In this document: positions 21,686-32,900 of the stretch, piece after piece
Layout: every line of letters begins with the position of its first letter
How positions within the stretch are numbered: position 1 is the stretch's first letter
NCBI GenBank assembly: GCA_019137255.1
Contig: WPDH01000200.1
Coordinates: 124,001 to 188,000 of the forward strand
Source of the DNA: Corinectria fuckeliana
Lineage: Eukaryota; Ascomycota; Sordariomycetes; Hypocreales; Nectriaceae
Direction of reading: 5' to 3'
Length of the DNA: 64,000 nt
The notes under the pieces: model-generated
The model's input: the letters and a program-made list of their open reading frames with translations, nothing else
Database searches by the model: none
Told to the model about the DNA's origin: nothing
Made by a program: the position numbers and the translations under genes

Positions 21686-22612
21686 ATGGCATCATCACCA
21701 CCAGCTCCCTCCATTCCAGACAACTACAATACGTTCTCTCTCCCAGCCCTCCAACTTTCTCACCACCCTGCCTCCTCGCCCACCGTCACCCCCGTCATCG
21801 TCGTCAAGCTGCACCGGCCCTCGGCCCGCAACACCTTCACCGACGAGATGGCCGCCTCCCTCATCCGCGCCTTCGACACCATCTCGGCCGACTCCCGCGT
21901 CAAGGCCGTCGTTCTCACCTCCTCCGACGAGTCCAACCGGTTCTTCTGCGCCGGCATGGACTTCAACTCGGCGCACGGCATCGGCCCCACCCGCGACGCC
22001 CACCGCGACTCCGGCGGCCAGGTCGCGCTCGCCTTGTACCGCTGCGCGAAGCCCGTCATCGCCGCCATCAACGGGTCGGCGGTCGGCGTTGGCGTTACCA
22101 TGACGCTGCCCGCCAACATCCGCGTCGCCAGCCGCGATGCCAAGATTGGCTTCGTCTTTGGCCGCCGGGGGTTCAACATGGAGGCATGCAGCAGTTTCTT
22201 CCTGCCACGCCTCGTCGGCACCAGCAAAGCCCTGCATCTGACCACCACGGGCGCTGTCTACCCAGCAACCCATCGCCTGTTTGACGATCTTTTCAGCGAG
22301 GTGGTCGCCCCGCAGGAAGTTCTCCCCACGGCGCTCCGGATCGCTGAGGAAACTGCTGCTAATGTCAGCGGTGTTGCCTCGAGGGTGATGAAGGACATGA
22401 TTTATCGGGGCCCCGTATCCCCAGAGGAAGCCCATCTCCTCGAAAGCAGAGTCTTCTTCGACTTGTTCAGCGGTAGAGATTCTAAGGAGGGCGTTGAGAG
22501 TTTTCTGCAGAAGAGACTACCTGAGTTCAAGGCTACCATGGAGAATGATGCGCCAGCAGCGTATCCCTGGTGGGTCCCAGTCGATATTAAGAAACCCAGG
22601 TCTAAGATATAG
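21686..22612 (+). CDS. Enoyl-CoA hydratase/isomerase family protein
   Basis: Crotonase-fold enzymes add water to, or shift the double bond of, enoyl-CoA thioesters, usually in beta-oxidation. The gene is intron-less, 308 residues. The start ATG at 21686 sits in a CCACC ATG GC context; the frame is open upstream but without another ATG. Family motifs are VKLHRPSARNTF, FFCAGMDF (oxyanion-hole loop), KPVIAAINGSAVGVGVTMTL and FVFGRRGFNMEACSSFFLPR, in which Glu before ACSS is the likely catalytic acid. The extreme C-terminus is PRSKI, which resembles a peroxisomal PTS1 tripeptide but is not the canonical SKL. Substrate and choice between hydratase and isomerase cannot be decided. No secondary-metabolite cluster surrounds it. 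Confidence 0.92.
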   Translation: MASSPPAPSIPDNYNTFSLPALQLSHHPASSPTVTPVIVVKLHRPSARNTFTDEMAASLIRAFDTISADSRVKAVVLTSSDESNRFFCAGMDFNSAHGIGPTRDAHRDSGGQVALALYRCAKPVIAAINGSAVGVGVTMTLPANIRVASRDAKIGFVFGRRGFNMEACSSFFLPRLVGTSKALHLTTTGAVYPATHRLFDDLFSEVVAPQEVLPTALRIAEETAANVSGVASRVMKDMIYRGPVSPEEAHLLESRVFFDLFSGRDSKEGVESFLQKRLPEFKATMENDAPAAYPWWVPVDIKKPRSKI

Positions 22613-23744
22613 GCAGTTCAACAAAGTTTACGATGCTGATAGAGTTCCACAACGGACATATTTAGTGCTTCTGCCGTGCAAGTTGGAGTTTACTTGGAGC
22701 GTCCAGTGGATCATCCTGTAACTCCACACCATAAGCATGCCTCTATATGTACGAAACAAACATGTGACTTATCAGGCCTCAAACTCGCTTCCAAACATGT
22801 TAAGGAGGCGTTGGTCTATACTTCCGTTTCGCCACAAGACGTAGTCCGTTACAGAAGGCCCTTAGTGCCAAGTCACGTCTATCACCTCTCATCCCTGAAT
22901 AACCCCAGATTCTGCTTGTCTGCCTAAAGACCTGGCTAGTATGTACTGAGGCGGAGCCGCGTCGGTATTCCCGATTCAGTCGCCTGACTTCATCTCCACA
23001 ATCCCCAGATCCAAGTGCCCCACCAACCCGAGTTACGTCACGTTTGCGGCCCTTCTCGATCATCAGGTGAGACTATCATGTGAACGTGAGACCAGGGGAC
23101 TTCATGTCTCAAAATCGCCGCAAACCGTTGTGTTGGTCAAGATTGGTGCACATGGTGATGGGAGACATGCCCTGTATTGACCGGTTCTACTGAATCCAAA
23201 GGCGCTGTCCCAACCAGACATCACATGCTTCCATGTCCTATCTAACCCAATCCAAGCGCTGTATAGGTCACTCAGAGACTAAGCAAGAACCAAACTCCCG
23301 TAGAAAAAAATCAAGCAAGCCCGTAAATGGGTTCTCAAAACTCACACCCCAAGATGCAATCCAGGACGTGCCTGATCGTAAGCAGAAAATCCTAAAACGC
23401 CCTGCCAGTAAACAGAAACAAAAACGACTGTCCGGTCCGGCCGTAAGACTCGAGGGTCCCCATCGTAAACACGCTGTGAGGCCGTAATCCGTATAGTTTG
23501 AAATGGATGCAAAAGAGAAAAACTCCACATCCTGGGGCGCAACGTCAGGTCCAGCATTGATCGCTCCTGGTGCGCCCTGGGGGGTATGTCATAACTGTAG
23601 TAGCTGGGAAGACATCTTCTGTTTTGATGTTGTCGTTGAGCGGGGTGTGTATGTGGGTTCGAGGCGGCCGTCCAGTGAACGTGATCGACCTATGAAGGTG
23701 GCTAGTCTCGTTGGGTGGGTAATCATCAAACCAACGGCCATCGT
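22613..23744. other. Intergenic region between convergent genes
   Basis: About 1.1 kb between the stop codons of the enoyl-CoA hydratase and the basic disordered protein. There is no supportable gene; it presumably holds the two 3' untranslated regions. Confidence 0.7.
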
Positions 23745-25151
23745 TTATCGTCGTCCCATCTTGAGCAAGCGCGTTCTGAACCAAAGAACAAAGGCCGTCC
23801 ATGCGCCAGTGGTTTTTCGTTTTGCCGTGATGTTCTTGCGGGAAGATTCGAAATGCACGTGGTCTGCTCTGGAACGAGGCGATGTGGCCGGCGGCGCAGA
23901 ATCGTAGCCTCGAGTTGCGAAGTCGGCCTTTTCGTTTTCATCCACTGCGTTGGTGGTATTCTTCCTCGAGACTGACGGCCGGATGTCGCTGGTGGTCGAG
24001 ACTCGATCACAGGAGATGCGTGAAGCCCCAAAGCTAGTCTTGCGCCCGTGCGAGTAAGATTTGGCCAGCCGATTGGCCTCCTTGTTCTCTGCACGCTCCT
24101 GCTTGCGTATTTGCTCGCGGGCATACTTCTCCTCCTTGGCCCTTTCTTTCTCTTCGAACTTTCGGCGAGCCTCGCGGACGTGATCCTGGCGTGAAGCGGT
24201 ATCGACCTCGCTTCGAGAGCGAAGGCGAAAGCCATTTACATCAAGGGAGCTACGCAAAGGCGACATGGCAGATCCGGAGGAAGATGCCATCATTTGCGGT
24301 GAGATAAAGGACGTAGGCGGGCTGGCGCTCGAGGCTGAGTCTAGTGCTGAGGTGGAGGCAGTGTTTAGATGGAGGTCGGAGCGACTCTTGGTGACGATGC
24401 GAGGCCCTTTCCGAGTTGCGGCGCCCGGGTTGGAACGGGGGTTTGCGGTAGCACGAAACGACTGGTTGACGTCGGACAAAGAGCTGGTACGCTGGCTGGC
24501 GAGCGAAGGCCGCCGGGACCGGGAGCTAGGATGCGGGAGGGGGAATGAGCGGGCGTTCTGATGGCTTCGGGGCTCAAAGTCATCGTCGTCCTCGGTGATG
24601 GTCGGCGAGTAGTCGCGGGGACCAGACGGGGCCTCGAGGGAGACGAGAGAATTGGCGTAGGACAGGGGTGGTGTTGAGGTTCGAGGCGTCTGTTGAAAGG
24701 GATGTACGAAGGAGCCATTGCGGCCGCCGCTTGCGGAAGTAGCAACAGATGCGTGCGAAGTGCCACTGGTGGAGCGGGTGTGAGAGTACTTGTTGGTGCG
24801 GGCGCTGCCGCTGCTAACGTCGGTGGCCGAGAGAGAGAAGCTCACATCGCGGGCTGGTCGGGAAATGTGGCCAGCTGGTATCGTCGGAGTTGTCGTATAC
24901 GAAGGTCCGTATCCAGGGCCAACGGAGTCGTCATCTGCACCAGGGCTGTACGGGGAGGCCCCAAACTGAGCCTGCTCGTCCCAGCCGCGGTTCAGGTCAA
25001 GGGAATTCTTCTCCGAGTGCGAATGCGACTGCAGCTTTTTTAGGATGGGCTTGACGGCCTGGCGGCTGCGGGCCTTTGTGATCTTGGCATGGCCGTGGAG
25101 GTGACCATGGAGCTGGCTGGTCGAATGGGAAGAGAAGGAGGCCATTGCCAT
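23745..25151 (-). CDS. Conserved-looking fungal protein of unknown function, basic and largely disordered
   Basis: An uninterrupted minus-strand frame codes 468 residues from MAMASFSS; the next in-frame ATG is two codons later. I do not recognise the family. Visible features are a His-rich start (HGHLHGHAKITKARSR), long Ser/Thr/Pro-rich stretches with many SxS and RRPS sites (possible phosphorylation), and an acidic patch ITEDDDDFE. A highly charged helix of about residues 321-365 (REARRKFEEKERAKEEKYAR) is a probable coiled coil. The short C-terminal block TTGAWTAFVLWFRTRLLKMG is amphipathic and looks like a membrane or protein docking tail. Codon use is the same as its neighbours. A coding role is supported by length, frame and structured repeats of composition rather than by homology. 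Confidence 0.75.
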   Translation of the reverse strand: MAMASFSSHSTSQLHGHLHGHAKITKARSRQAVKPILKKLQSHSHSEKNSLDLNRGWDEQAQFGASPYSPGADDDSVGPGYGPSYTTTPTIPAGHISRPARDVSFSLSATDVSSGSARTNKYSHTRSTSGTSHASVATSASGGRNGSFVHPFQQTPRTSTPPLSYANSLVSLEAPSGPRDYSPTITEDDDDFEPRSHQNARSFPLPHPSSRSRRPSLASQRTSSLSDVNQSFRATANPRSNPGAATRKGPRIVTKSRSDLHLNTASTSALDSASSASPPTSFISPQMMASSSGSAMSPLRSSLDVNGFRLRSRSEVDTASRQDHVREARRKFEEKERAKEEKYAREQIRKQERAENKEANRLAKSYSHGRKTSFGASRISCDRVSTTSDIRPSVSRKNTTNAVDENEKADFATRGYDSAPPATSPRSRADHVHFESSRKNITAKRKTTGAWTAFVLWFRTRLLKMGRR

Positions 25152-26936
25152 GGCAGGCTAGCCTTGTCGCGAGATGCAAGAGAGGGAGGAGGCCAATCAG
25201 TCAGAGCCGGAGGATCCAGACGGAGGATGCGGGCGAAGGGACAGGGAAAACGGCGAGAAGGCGGAAGAGAGGCGGAGTGGCCGCGCGCGGGGTTTGTTGA
25301 GTTTGATGTTGATGTCGCCGTTGCACGGAGACAGCGATTGAAGATCCCAAGGCCCCCCAGCCCTCTCAGAGCAACAGGGCGTTGGCGGGTTGCACGAGAG
25401 ACATTGGCGAACGGGGTGCAGTTGGCGACACAAACAAAAGAGCAGCAGTTGGGTGCCGCACAGCAACGACAAAAGGCGGCCGGCGAGGTGCAGATCCGAG
25501 GCTGATGGGGTGTTTGTCGATCGGGAGGGGCGGGATAGAGCAAGCGTGGGAGATGGACAGGAGAGGGGGGGGGGGAGAGGGTGCGCGAGAAGCAGAAAAG
25601 CAGGCGGCGAAAGTGAGAAGTCGTGAGAAGGTCAGATGAGAGAGAAGGAGGGGGATGATGGAAGAGGAGTTGAGGCTCGGATGATTACGACGGCCTCTGC
25701 GGCGGAGCGGTGTTCGAGTTGGCCTTGGTGGCGGCGATGCAGACGGGCCAGTACTAGTCAGTGCAAGTGAGGGACGGGGACGGGCTGGACAAAACCTGGA
25801 CGAGAACGAGTCCAAGGACGAAGGACGAAGACGACTGGGCCTTGCTTTGTTTGGCTGGACAACTTGGAGAGGGTCCCGGGAAAGGCGACGGGGGACGGCG
25901 AGACGAAGTTAGCCTGGCACCGGACAGGACGGAGCCAAGAAGAAAGCAGCCAATCTGACGAGGTTCTAGGCCAGATTCAGCCTCATTGTGTGCATGGGGC
26001 ACGTGGGGTTTGGTGGAGGAGACGGAGGAGACGGAGCAGGGATTGGGAGTAATTAGTCGGTCTGCAACTCCGTACTCTCTGCACTCTCTCTGCAGTGCGC
26101 AAGTTTGTTCAGCTGTCGGTGACGGACAGGCCAGTGCGAAGTACCTAATCGTAGATGTCGGTGACGGTGTTGGCCTGCGTCGTCGGTGATTGATGATTGA
26201 TGATTGAGCGATTGACGACAACGGCCGCGGGGCATGGCCGGTGCTACGATACATTCCGACATTCCGAGACATGGGGAGAGGAATCAAAAACAATGGCCGT
26301 GTGCGTGCTGTCTCAGAGGAAAGAAACATGGGACAGACCAACAAGACGGGAGGAGTCAAGACTGATCTGATGGATAGAGGAGGAGACGGTAGGATGGACA
26401 ATGAAGGAGCTGGAGGGGCCACCCTGTTGTAGTGCCCTGTAGCCCAAGGTCTGGGTCCCCTGTAATCCCCTGTGCTCACCTAACCAGCAAGGAAATCAAG
26501 GAAACTGACGGGAATGGATGGATACCAACACCAGCAGAGATAAGGAATGCACTGTAATAAGCTAGGTACGAAGTACTTCACACCTGGGCTACTAATCTTG
26601 CTTGGCAGTAGGCAACTTACATATTGGAATATCCCGTTGCCGATGGACTACGACATGTTCCAGCACCGAGAAGAAACGAAAGAACAGGAAGACCAACGGA
26701 TCTCTGCGTTTGCTGTACGATCAATCGTGATTCGGATGCGTAAAGTTCAGGTACTTCTGCCAAGACGTGCATATTTGGTTTCCATTGGAGAGTGGAACAT
26801 CGTCATCATCAAATCTCTCTCTCTGATTAATTGAATCAAAACCAGTCCCAGGTGCCATGTACATGAAAATCGCAATCAATCGCCTAGATCACCCATGGAG
26901 GTATTACTTCGTAATCTTCGTAATTAGTTATCTACT

Positions 26937-26958
26937 CTCGGTTCGAGTCCTAACCGAG
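26937..26958 (+). repeat. Perfect 7-bp inverted repeat with an 8-nt loop
   Basis: CTCGGTT (26937-26943) and AACCGAG (26952-26958) can form a hairpin. The loop contains a B-box-like word, but no tRNA can be folded around it. A 14-C run follows at 26969. Confidence 0.5.
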
Positions 26959-29900
26959 CGAAGCCTCTCCCCCCCCCCCCCCTCCTCCTCCAGGCCAACG
27001 GCCCAGGCCAAGCCCTTGTCCAGCCTGGGCACCGGCGCCGACTGTGCCGTGATACCGTTATTAATCATGTCCAATGACTTGTCCGGTGCCGAAACGGACA
27101 GCCGAGGCCATTCCGTCGGCCATCATAAATCATCGGCCAAGACAAAAGAAATGAGCGTCAGTCAACCGACGGAATCTCCGTAATTATATACGATGGATGG
27201 CATGGCAAACGACGACGGTGACGACGCCCAGGGCTTGTACATGTAGGTCAGTATGAGAAATCACTCAACCACTCCATTGCACACAATGCTCTCACGTGTG
27301 AGTGTGGGTGTGTGTGTGTCTCCCTCTCTGTCTCTTTTTCCCTTTCTCTTATTCCAGCCAATGAATTTCCCCCTCGTCGCCATCTAAAATCGTCACAGTC
27401 ACCATCCCACTCGCACACACTTCTCCGCGTCCTCCACCTTTCCCGCACTTGATCGGGCCGTCTTGTTGATTATACTGGATGGTGACCGTTCCACGCGCCC
27501 GAATAAGCCAGGGTAGTAGGTAGTCTACTTAGCAGGTACATAACGGGAGGACCTCGAAACTGAGTCAGTTATGAACCGCCATCCGAGACAGTCCATCAAT
27601 CCGTCAGTTCCGTCCCAAACCCGGCGATTGGTCTCCGGAATCATTCACCCGTCGCCCACGGCAACCCATCATCGTCATCAGCCTCTTGCTGTTTGCGGTC
27701 GCGCAGCTGGCCTCGTCAAGGCCGGGCACTGGACGGGCGGGACAAGGATAGGGAGGGCACGTCGTCTCTCCTCTCGGAACTCTCCCCCAGAGCCTGGGCT
27801 AGCTCTGTTCTCCGCCTTGGCCATGGAGGAGGCCCTGTTCTCCTAATCGCTAGCCTTCTCCTCTCCCGCTTGGCCTCGGCCGCGCCCGGATAGCTCTGGA
27901 CCCTGGCCCCAGACGCCGATCATCCGTCATCCTCTCTATCATGTCTAGGCATGCAAGCTTTTACTTAATGGGAGGGGGAAGTACAAGTCGCTTACGCGTA
28001 GAAGATACCGAGACGTCAAGCGCAAGAGGCTCATCAGCCTTGATTGACTCCTAAGCCCATTGCGCCAGAAGATGGCGCTCTGAGGCGCACTGAGGCGCAG
28101 GGGCATCGCCTTGTTCAAAGTCATCCCTCCGTTTGCTTTGCTGCTTGGACACTTTGAGATTGGGCAACGCAGCGGGGGAGCGGGCCAAGCCAAGCATGTG
28201 CCTGTATCTTTCTTCGTGCTTCGTGCAGCGACCCGGGAGCTGAAAGTGATATTTGCGAGGCACTGGCAGTCTCACCCGCGGAATGCGGTGTCTGTGTGGT
28301 AGCAATGAGACACGTTGCTTGGTCGATCCGATGGAAGCTGAGAGCAAACAGCAGGACGGCCGAGAACAATCCCGCAGGATGGCTGAGGGCTTGGCGTTCG
28401 ACACAATGCGATGCTCTCCAACATCTCGCCAGCCTCAATGGTGGTCTGCCCGCTTGCAGCTCTTCCTCTCCTCCTCTTCCGTGTGGTTTTCCCATTGCGG
28501 CGACGTTCGCTAAGCTATGTATGTCTCACACAAACGCCCCGCATCTTAACTAGTATGTATTCTCACTCGTTACATACATAATCTACTTGTCTGCATCGTC
28601 GAACCCGGGACAATACCCCGCCGCCTTATCAGACGTCTCAGACAGAATCCGAGGTCCTATTCGTAGACCGACTCCTAAGCCTGTAAGTAGTAGTCCAGGG
28701 CCCAAGTAATCAAGCCCAAACGAATCCACGCCGGTGAGCGACATATGGCCCAGAGACGAGACATTTCCTCATCCTTCGAACCCCGCATCGTTCCATGACA
28801 AAAACACCCGCAACCAACAACATCCATTACCGTCAACGTGGAGTCCGAGAGCGATGGCGATCGATAGAACTGCGGGCGGTCGAGATCATCGAGGCCAAGC
28901 AGTCTGCGGCCACCTCCGTACAATACCGTATCTACCCCTCTCGCCTCCTCCTTCGCCCCTTGAGAGCTTGGGGCTACTGTGTTCATGCATTGCAAGAGCG
29001 CGGTTGACGACTTGATTGACATTGCATTCACCCACATGTCACTCGGACAGACGCCCGCACATTCAAGGGTCTCCTCACCTCCCAAAATCGCTTCTGCATC
29101 CTTTGCCCTTCCCTGGCCATGTTGGGTGTGGTTCTCGGGCCAAGGTGGATGCTGCTGGGTCAACTGCGGAACGGGCTGCGTTACACTCGGCCCCGTATGC
29201 ATTCATAAACTGGCTTGTCGTCAATTCGGGGTCATTCCAAAACCCCGTGACCCCGTGGCCAGTAACTTGGTTGCTTCGTGGTCCTGCGCTTTTCATGCCG
29301 ATTGCCCTCGTAATTCGGTACAATCCCTCGGCATCTATATCCTTTGCGCATTCCGGGACCGGGCTCTCCTCCGCCGCTGAGCGCCGCCTCGCCGCCTCAA
29401 TATCTCTCTTCGGGTGGGCTTTTCCCGGCACGATAGCGAAGTGTGATTGCTGATGACAACGTAATTAAAAAAGGGCACAACAGACAGGACGGTGCTGCCA
29501 GGGACCGCTGGGTCGTTCGCAGGAGCCACACAACCACAGTGCCATTTGATCCACTTCGCTCGTCATCTCTCCCCCTCATATCTACCCGCTGGCCCCGGAG
29601 TTCTTGATCTCAGTTGCACGCGGCAAGCACCATCATCGGAGCTGCAATACCTGCCCCGGTCCTACCCGCTCAGTGCCGAACTGTAAGGGCGGTACATTTG
29701 AATGAGACTCGGCACCCGTAAGATTGCTTGGCTCCCTGTGAACGAACATCGCACAGCATCCCTTGGCCCAAGCATGTTTCTGGTGATCCATCATCCATCT
29801 CGAGTACAAGGCGACTCGTGCCATGGCAAACGGCCCGCGGACATCTTCGTTCATCCGCCGCCAAACATCTGTCCCCGTTGTTGTCTCCGAGCTAGCCACG

Positions 29901-32900
29901 GCCTGTCCCGTTCCTTAGCCTTAGCTCGAGCCTGTCTGAACCGTGATTACCCTAGCATGGCCCCCCAAAAACATGATACTAACTGCAAGATCAGCTAAGT
30001 TGTCCCTCCTTCAGTCTCGCAATAATAGCAACTTTGACCTGAGACACAGCTTTCAACATTCGTCAACATTCAGGAGGCATTAGAGAATGATAGAACAGTG
30101 CCTAGTTAGGGTTAACAGTTGGAGTTGTCCAAGTGTTGGTAGTTAGGATATGTCGGGTTAGGGCGAATAAGGCCAAGGCTTGTCCTGAACATATCTGCTT
30201 CTATCATCGCAGAGACTTCTATTACATTATCTGAACGCACAATCAGGACCACCATCCCCAGCTCACCTTGCTCTCTTCGCTCATGTGCTTCAAGCGTCGC
30301 ATGAATTCCGGGTCTACATCCGCCCCTTGTCGTCTTCACGGGGTGTGCCAATGAATTCAGGCAAGTCTCTCAACGATCTACCATTCTAGAGTACATTTGT
30401 TATCAGACAAGTAGTCGACCACTGTCCGTCAATTGGATGCACCTCACGGCCGGGGCGGCGTCCCATTCAGAGACTGACACGTCGAAACTGCCAACCTCTT
30501 AGACTGTTCTCACTGGCTGAGGTTTGCCACGTCGCGGTCTTTGTGGGAAGCCCCAATGCGGAGCAACCAGGTCTCTACGCTATCAATGGTGGACTATAGG
30601 CCCGACGTGCGTAAAGCGCTGTGCTGGTCATCTGGTTGATGTCTCGAGCCACTCTCATCGTGTTCCTAGTCTTACAAAGACAGCATGATGTCTCGTTGGA
30701 TTCATCAATAGAATCAACCCTGGAGGGTCTTTTTCGTGATCTCCCTTACATGGGCCTTTTCGGTGATGGATACTCTAGCTGCTCCTGTATGGCTCAGCCA
30801 GAGCGGCTGACGGTTGAAAGATGTGTTCAGGCCCTCGTACCCCAGCATGTAACCTGTTGGCTTAATGAGGCACGACGCTCAGCTGCGCGCTTCGATCTCT
30901 GGTATATCTCTGAAAGACTGAAGCGAGTAGCGATCTGTGTGTAGCAAGCATGCGATTATGCCTTGATGGGCGACAACAGGTTCACTGAGAATGTCTGCTG
31001 GTCGAGTAAGCCATGATGAGTCATGGACGGGGGTTCGTTTGGCAAACCCTCGTTAACCATCCCGCTTTGCCGCTGGACTGCATACCAGGTTTCTCGGAGA
31101 CAGGACGGCCAGGTCTTATGTCTCCATATCTAGCTGCAGGTTATTGAGTTCTTAGCGTCAGGCACGCTGAAATTAGTTCAGCCGAACCGAGCCAAGAGTG
31201 TATTTAGCCATGGCAGTTACTCTGAACCTGCGAGACATGTTCAGCCAACTCCTCCGGCAATGCGCTCGTGCTTCCCCGGAACCTCCTTTCACCCCGCCTT
31301 CCCACAAATTTACTCAAACTAGGGCTTGAGTATTGCACCATGCGCATAATAACGACCGTACTATGAGATAGAGCCGGTCGCTACAATGTGGGCAAGAGAT
31401 ACAGGCTAGTCCATTTGTTTGCACGTCGTTGAGCCACGTTGCCATACCCAGGACTCGGAACCGAAGTAAGCCATCGGGGTGAACACAAATGCAAAAGCCT
31501 GGCTCGATACTTATCTCAGCAAGGGTATAATCGTGATCAGAACTAGGGTTTCCTTGATCAAAGTGCTGAACGCTGGGTGGATGGAGCCAAGATGATACCT
31601 GAACGCCGAGGGACGCATCCGAAAGTCGAATCGAGAGCCATCTATCTGGAGACAATCAAGTTAGCTTACGTAAGGTATAGATAGATAATTTGTAGGACTA
31701 CAAGCAAACCGCGATTTGCATATGACTGATTGTAAGCCAAGGAACATCACCAAGTGAAAACATGATGTATGGGTGTAGTAGCTCTTACAGTTGCAAAATC
31801 GGTTCTGGTCGATATGCATGGGCCCTTGCCCCTCGATATGGGCTTGATGATATCATGGCTGCAACGTAGCTGCGAATGTTCCGGCTAGTTTTTGGCGACT
31901 ACCGGGTCGTACAGATCTGTCCCAAAATCGAAATAACGTGCTCAAGACTGACGACATTAGAGTCGTACGGAGCCGTCCTCTCAACGTCTTTTCGGCTCGG
32001 GTCCTGAATGAGGTCATTTCTGACCTGTCGCGGATGGGAGGTTGCTTCTTGACTTTAACGAATGGTTGGGGGGAGATCTGCGGGGCCCATTGTTCGTGGA
32101 CTTACTGTAGGTATATGCCATCTGACGAAGATGCTGAAGGAAGTTCAGCGTCAGCAAATGGTCCTAACCTTTAGTCTACACATGATACCCACCTACAGGG
32201 CAGTTCGGATTGGTGAGATGTCACACCTGCCCTAGCAAAACCATCCAAGTCGTGAACGTGCGATCTTTCATCGAGAGTAAGCACCGCAGAAAAATCAGAT
32301 GTCGGATGTCGGTTGTAACACAGAGAGCCCCCATATCAAGCTCAATCGGTAGTCTCCATCGACGTCGTTTTAGTAGATGCCCCGTGCTCGGGCGTCCGTG
32401 TGCCCCCCTGCGAAGTCGATCAGCTTGGCCACGGAGCAAGGCTAGGGCTATCCTGGCTCCTCCACAATCTTCTGCTCTTTTCGCGCACTAGTCAGCTAAC
32501 GGTCGTCAAGTTCCGATCCTTCTTCGCTACATCAGTGTCGGGATCGCCAGTCTTGGGTGTCCAATGCTACCACCATCCTATAGACAATTCGTGGTAGTTT
32601 TCAAGCAAGTGTGACTGTGTTTTCCCGGGTAATTAACATTCCTGGCAGTTTCGAGGCGCTGGCTCACAATGTATTTGTGGAAATGTGCAAAGGTATCCTG
32701 GTTGAGACACCAACACGTTCGCCCATGTCCCATATATGAGGGGCAAATTGACACCAGGGTGAGGAGCTGGGCGGGTCAGAGTGCAGGTGGGGATCAATTC
32801 AGGCTGATGGGCAGGTTCTGCGGACACAGTCTGTGCTGTGAAACGATCAAAAGCCCCGATCCACTGTACAGAGGTCGAATTGGCTCGGTTGCCTCGCTCC

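Noticed and set aside
21686..25151. Secondary-metabolite gene cluster around the enoyl-CoA hydratase
   Set aside because: No polyketide synthase, peptide synthetase, terpene cyclase, P450 or transporter is nearby; neighbours are regulatory or unknown proteins.
25754..26479. 241-codon minus-strand frame upstream of the basic disordered protein
   Set aside because: Low-complexity Ser/Pro/Arg content, no domain, and it lies in the expected promoter and leader of the neighbouring gene.
26930..26965. Possible tRNA gene (GGTTCGAGTCC B-box-like word at 26940)
   Set aside because: The T-arm cannot pair beyond two bases, no A box or acceptor stem is found upstream, and the word is explained by a simple hairpin.
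28596..28620. Reverse-strand tRNA B-box-like words near 28600 and 28776
   Set aside because: Required T-stem pairs are absent, and no cloverleaf can be built around them.
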